A DNA stretch of 64,000 bases, from positions 930,001 through 994,000 of the forward strand of contig NZ_JAHVIT010000001.1 of assembly GCF_019801605.1 (NCBI RefSeq). Reading direction: 5' to 3'. Origin of the DNA: Maritimibacter alkaliphilus (GTDB lineage Bacteria; Pseudomonadota; Alphaproteobacteria; Rhodobacterales; Rhodobacteraceae). Below, one piece after another: positions 62,561-64,000 of this stretch (position 1 is the stretch's first letter; each line of letters opens with the position of its first letter). The translations under genes were made by a program, and so were the position numbers. The notes under the pieces were generated by a model. It was not told the origin of the DNA, made no database searches, and saw only the letters and a program-made list of their open reading frames with translations.

Positions 62561-63736
62561 ATGAGCGAGAAAATCCCCGCCACCACCGGCCCGAACGTCG
62601 AGATCGTCGAGACCGAGGACGCCGTCGCCCGCCGCGCCCGCGAGGCCTATTTCACCGCCTCCCAGCGACAGCTCATCTTGGCCCGGTTCAAGAAGAACCG
62701 CACCGCCATGGTCGCCGCCACGATCCTCATCGTGCTGGTGCTGATGGGGCTCTTCGCTCCCTTCCTGTCGCCCTACAACCCGACGGTGGCCGGGCGTGAC
62801 AAGGACTATACCAACGGCGCACCCCAGATCCCCAAGTTCTGCGATGACCAGGGTTGTTCCATGCGGCCCTTCATCTACGGCGTGACCCGCGAGCGGTCGC
62901 TGGCGACCAACTTCCGCTGGGTGACCAAGGTCGATCCGACCGACCGGCGCTATGTGCAGCTCTTCGTGAAGGGCTGGGAGTACGACCTCGGCCCCCTGAC
63001 CTTCGACCGCCACCTCTTCGGCGTGGACAAGGGCTTCATCCACCTCTTCGGCACCGATGACACCGGCAAGGACATCTTCTCGCGCACGCTGCACGCGATC
63101 TATACCTCGCTGGCGGTCGGGACGCTGGGGGTGCTGATCAGCTTCGTGCTGGCGCTGATCATCGGGGGGATATCCGGCTATTTCGGAGGGGTGACCGACG
63201 GGATCATCCAGATGGTGACCGACGCCATCCGAACGGTGCCGATCATCCCGCTCTTCATGGCCATCGCGGCCTTCATCCCGCAGGAATGGTCGTCAGAAAC
63301 GCGGTTCTTCTTCATCTCGATCATCATCGGTTTCATCAACTGGCCAACCCTTGCGCGCCGGGTGCGCACCCACCTGCTGGTGGAGCGGAACCAGGAATAC
63401 GTGCTGGCGGCGCAGCTCTGCGGCGCGCCTGCGGGCCATATCATCCGCAAGCACCTGCTGCCGTCCTTCACCAGCTACATCATCGTCGATCTGGTGATTT
63501 CCTTCCCCTATATCGTGCTGTCCGAAACGGCGCTCAGCTTCATCGGGCTGGGGCTCAAGGACCCGGTCAATTCGCTCGGCGTCATGTTGCAGAACACGAC
63601 CTCCGCCGATGTCCTGCTGAACTATCAATGGTACTTCATCCCCGTGCTCTTCTTCATCGCCCTCGTGATGGCCTTCGTCTACGTGGGTGACGGGCTCAGG
63701 GATGCCGCCGATCCCTACGGAGGGACGAAGAAATGA
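62561..63736 (+). CDS. ABC transporter permease, DppC-like
   Basis: A 391-aa permease: N-terminal cytoplasmic segment, helix MVAATILIVLVLMGLFAPFL, a long periplasmic insertion of about 90 residues (KFCDDQGCSM ... GVDKGFIHLFG), then TDDTGKDIFSRTLHAIYTSLAVG, LALIIGGISGYFGG, and the EAA-type loop EYVLAAQLCGAPAGHIIRKHLLP. The large insertion is a feature of long DppC-type permeases. Its stop overlaps the ATPase start (ATGA). Confidence 0.92.
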   Translation: MSEKIPATTGPNVEIVETEDAVARRAREAYFTASQRQLILARFKKNRTAMVAATILIVLVLMGLFAPFLSPYNPTVAGRDKDYTNGAPQIPKFCDDQGCSMRPFIYGVTRERSLATNFRWVTKVDPTDRRYVQLFVKGWEYDLGPLTFDRHLFGVDKGFIHLFGTDDTGKDIFSRTLHAIYTSLAVGTLGVLISFVLALIIGGISGYFGGVTDGIIQMVTDAIRTVPIIPLFMAIAAFIPQEWSSETRFFFISIIIGFINWPTLARRVRTHLLVERNQEYVLAAQLCGAPAGHIIRKHLLPSFTSYIIVDLVISFPYIVLSETALSFIGLGLKDPVNSLGVMLQNTTSADVLLNYQWYFIPVLFFIALVMAFVYVGDGLRDAADPYGGTKK

Positions 63737-64000
63737 GCCTGATCTCCGTCAAGGACCTGACCATCCGCTTCGCCACGGACGAGGGCCTGATCACCGCGGT
63801 GGACGATGTCTCCTTCGACATCGCGCCGGGGGAAATCCTCGGGCTGGTGGGCGAGAGCGGCTCCGGCAAATCGGTGACCGCCAAGGCGCTGATGCGCCTC
63901 AACGGCGGCAACACGCGCTATGACGAGAGCAGCCAGATCACGCTTGGCGTGCCCGGTGAGGCACCGGTCGATGTGCTCTCGCTCAAGCGCGAGCGCGACA
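63733..64000 (+). CDS. ABC transporter ATP-binding protein (partial, N-terminus)
   Basis: The first 89 codons are visible before the right edge: LISVKDLTIRFATDEGLITAVDDVSFDI and Walker A GLVGESGSGKSVTAKALM. This is the start of a DppD/OppD-type ATPase of the importer. The segment after Walker A (GGNTRYDESSQITLGVPGEAPVDVLSLKR) is already family-like. Start ATG 63733 is coupled to the permease stop. Confidence 0.93.
   Translation, partial: MSLISVKDLTIRFATDEGLITAVDDVSFDIAPGEILGLVGESGSGKSVTAKALMRLNGGNTRYDESSQITLGVPGEAPVDVLSLKRERD

Noticed and set aside
62463-62564. A 34-codon frame just before the second permease
   Set aside because: The stop overlaps the permease start, but there is no clear ribosome site and the peptide has no recognisable feature. 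Mentioned in the gap entry only.
1-64000. CRISPR arrays, tRNA or rRNA genes, insertion sequences, phage genes
   Set aside because: No spaced direct-repeat array, no tRNA cloverleaf I could recognise, no transposase or integrase motifs were seen.

Overview
The window is GC-rich (by eye about two thirds G+C) alphaproteobacterial DNA, most likely from a Roseobacter-group member of the Rhodobacteraceae. The gene content points there (phnWAY beside a C-P lyase operon, an ExoY-type sugar transferase, form II CoxL-like genes), as do short intergenic repeats of a type common in that family. This is an inference from gene content, not a search. No rRNA, tRNA, CRISPR array, transposase or prophage was found.

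Region 1 (1-11.5 kb) is housekeeping and mixed metabolism: the tail of an unknown gene, a DHCW-type cupin, valS, an Lrp regulator divergent from a fold-III PLP decarboxylase that is followed by an orphan CoxL-type molybdenum hydroxylase subunit and a DUF2235 hydrolase, then metF and metR, divergent across a MetR-like dyad.

Region 2 (11.6-26.8 kb) is a phosphonate-catabolism island. A C-P lyase operon, phnG-H-I-(HAD hydrolase)-J-K-L-N-M, is tightly coupled by 1-14 nt overlaps except at phnK-phnL. It is divergent from phnF, with a second PhnM-like gene beyond. Past a pseudouridine synthase lies a 2-aminoethylphosphonate pathway (phnW, phnA, phnY) divergent from its LysR regulator. Together these would release phosphate from methylphosphonate-type compounds and from 2-aminoethylphosphonate. 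No phosphonate ABC transporter (phnCDE) or phnP is present here.

Region 3 (26.9-58.7 kb) is an exopolysaccharide locus: glycosyltransferases, pyruvyltransferase, secreted glycosidase, Wzy-like polymerase, BY-kinase/Wzz co-polymerase, methyltransferase, flippase, ExoY-like transferase, acyltransferase. It is split at 37-52.3 kb by a nonribosomal peptide/polyketide island made of a membrane-anchored S15-type hydrolase, an Sfp-type phosphopantetheinyl transferase and two synthetases. The large one (3257 aa) reads A-T-KS-AT-T-aminotransferase-C-A-T. The small one (922 aa) reads C-(vestigial A)-T-TE-like and has several non-canonical active-site residues. A possible 49-aa peptide gene is translationally coupled in front of the large synthetase.

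Region 4 (58.9-64 kb) is an oligopeptide-type ABC importer (binding protein, two permeases, start of an ATPase).

The most unusual non-coding signals are two families of structured repeats. R1 is two adjacent AT-rich palindromes centred on TTCGAA. It has three full copies and one half copy, and one copy is in frame at the 5' end of phnK. R2 is a GC-rich multi-hairpin element with two copies, each in the only large gap of an otherwise compact operon.
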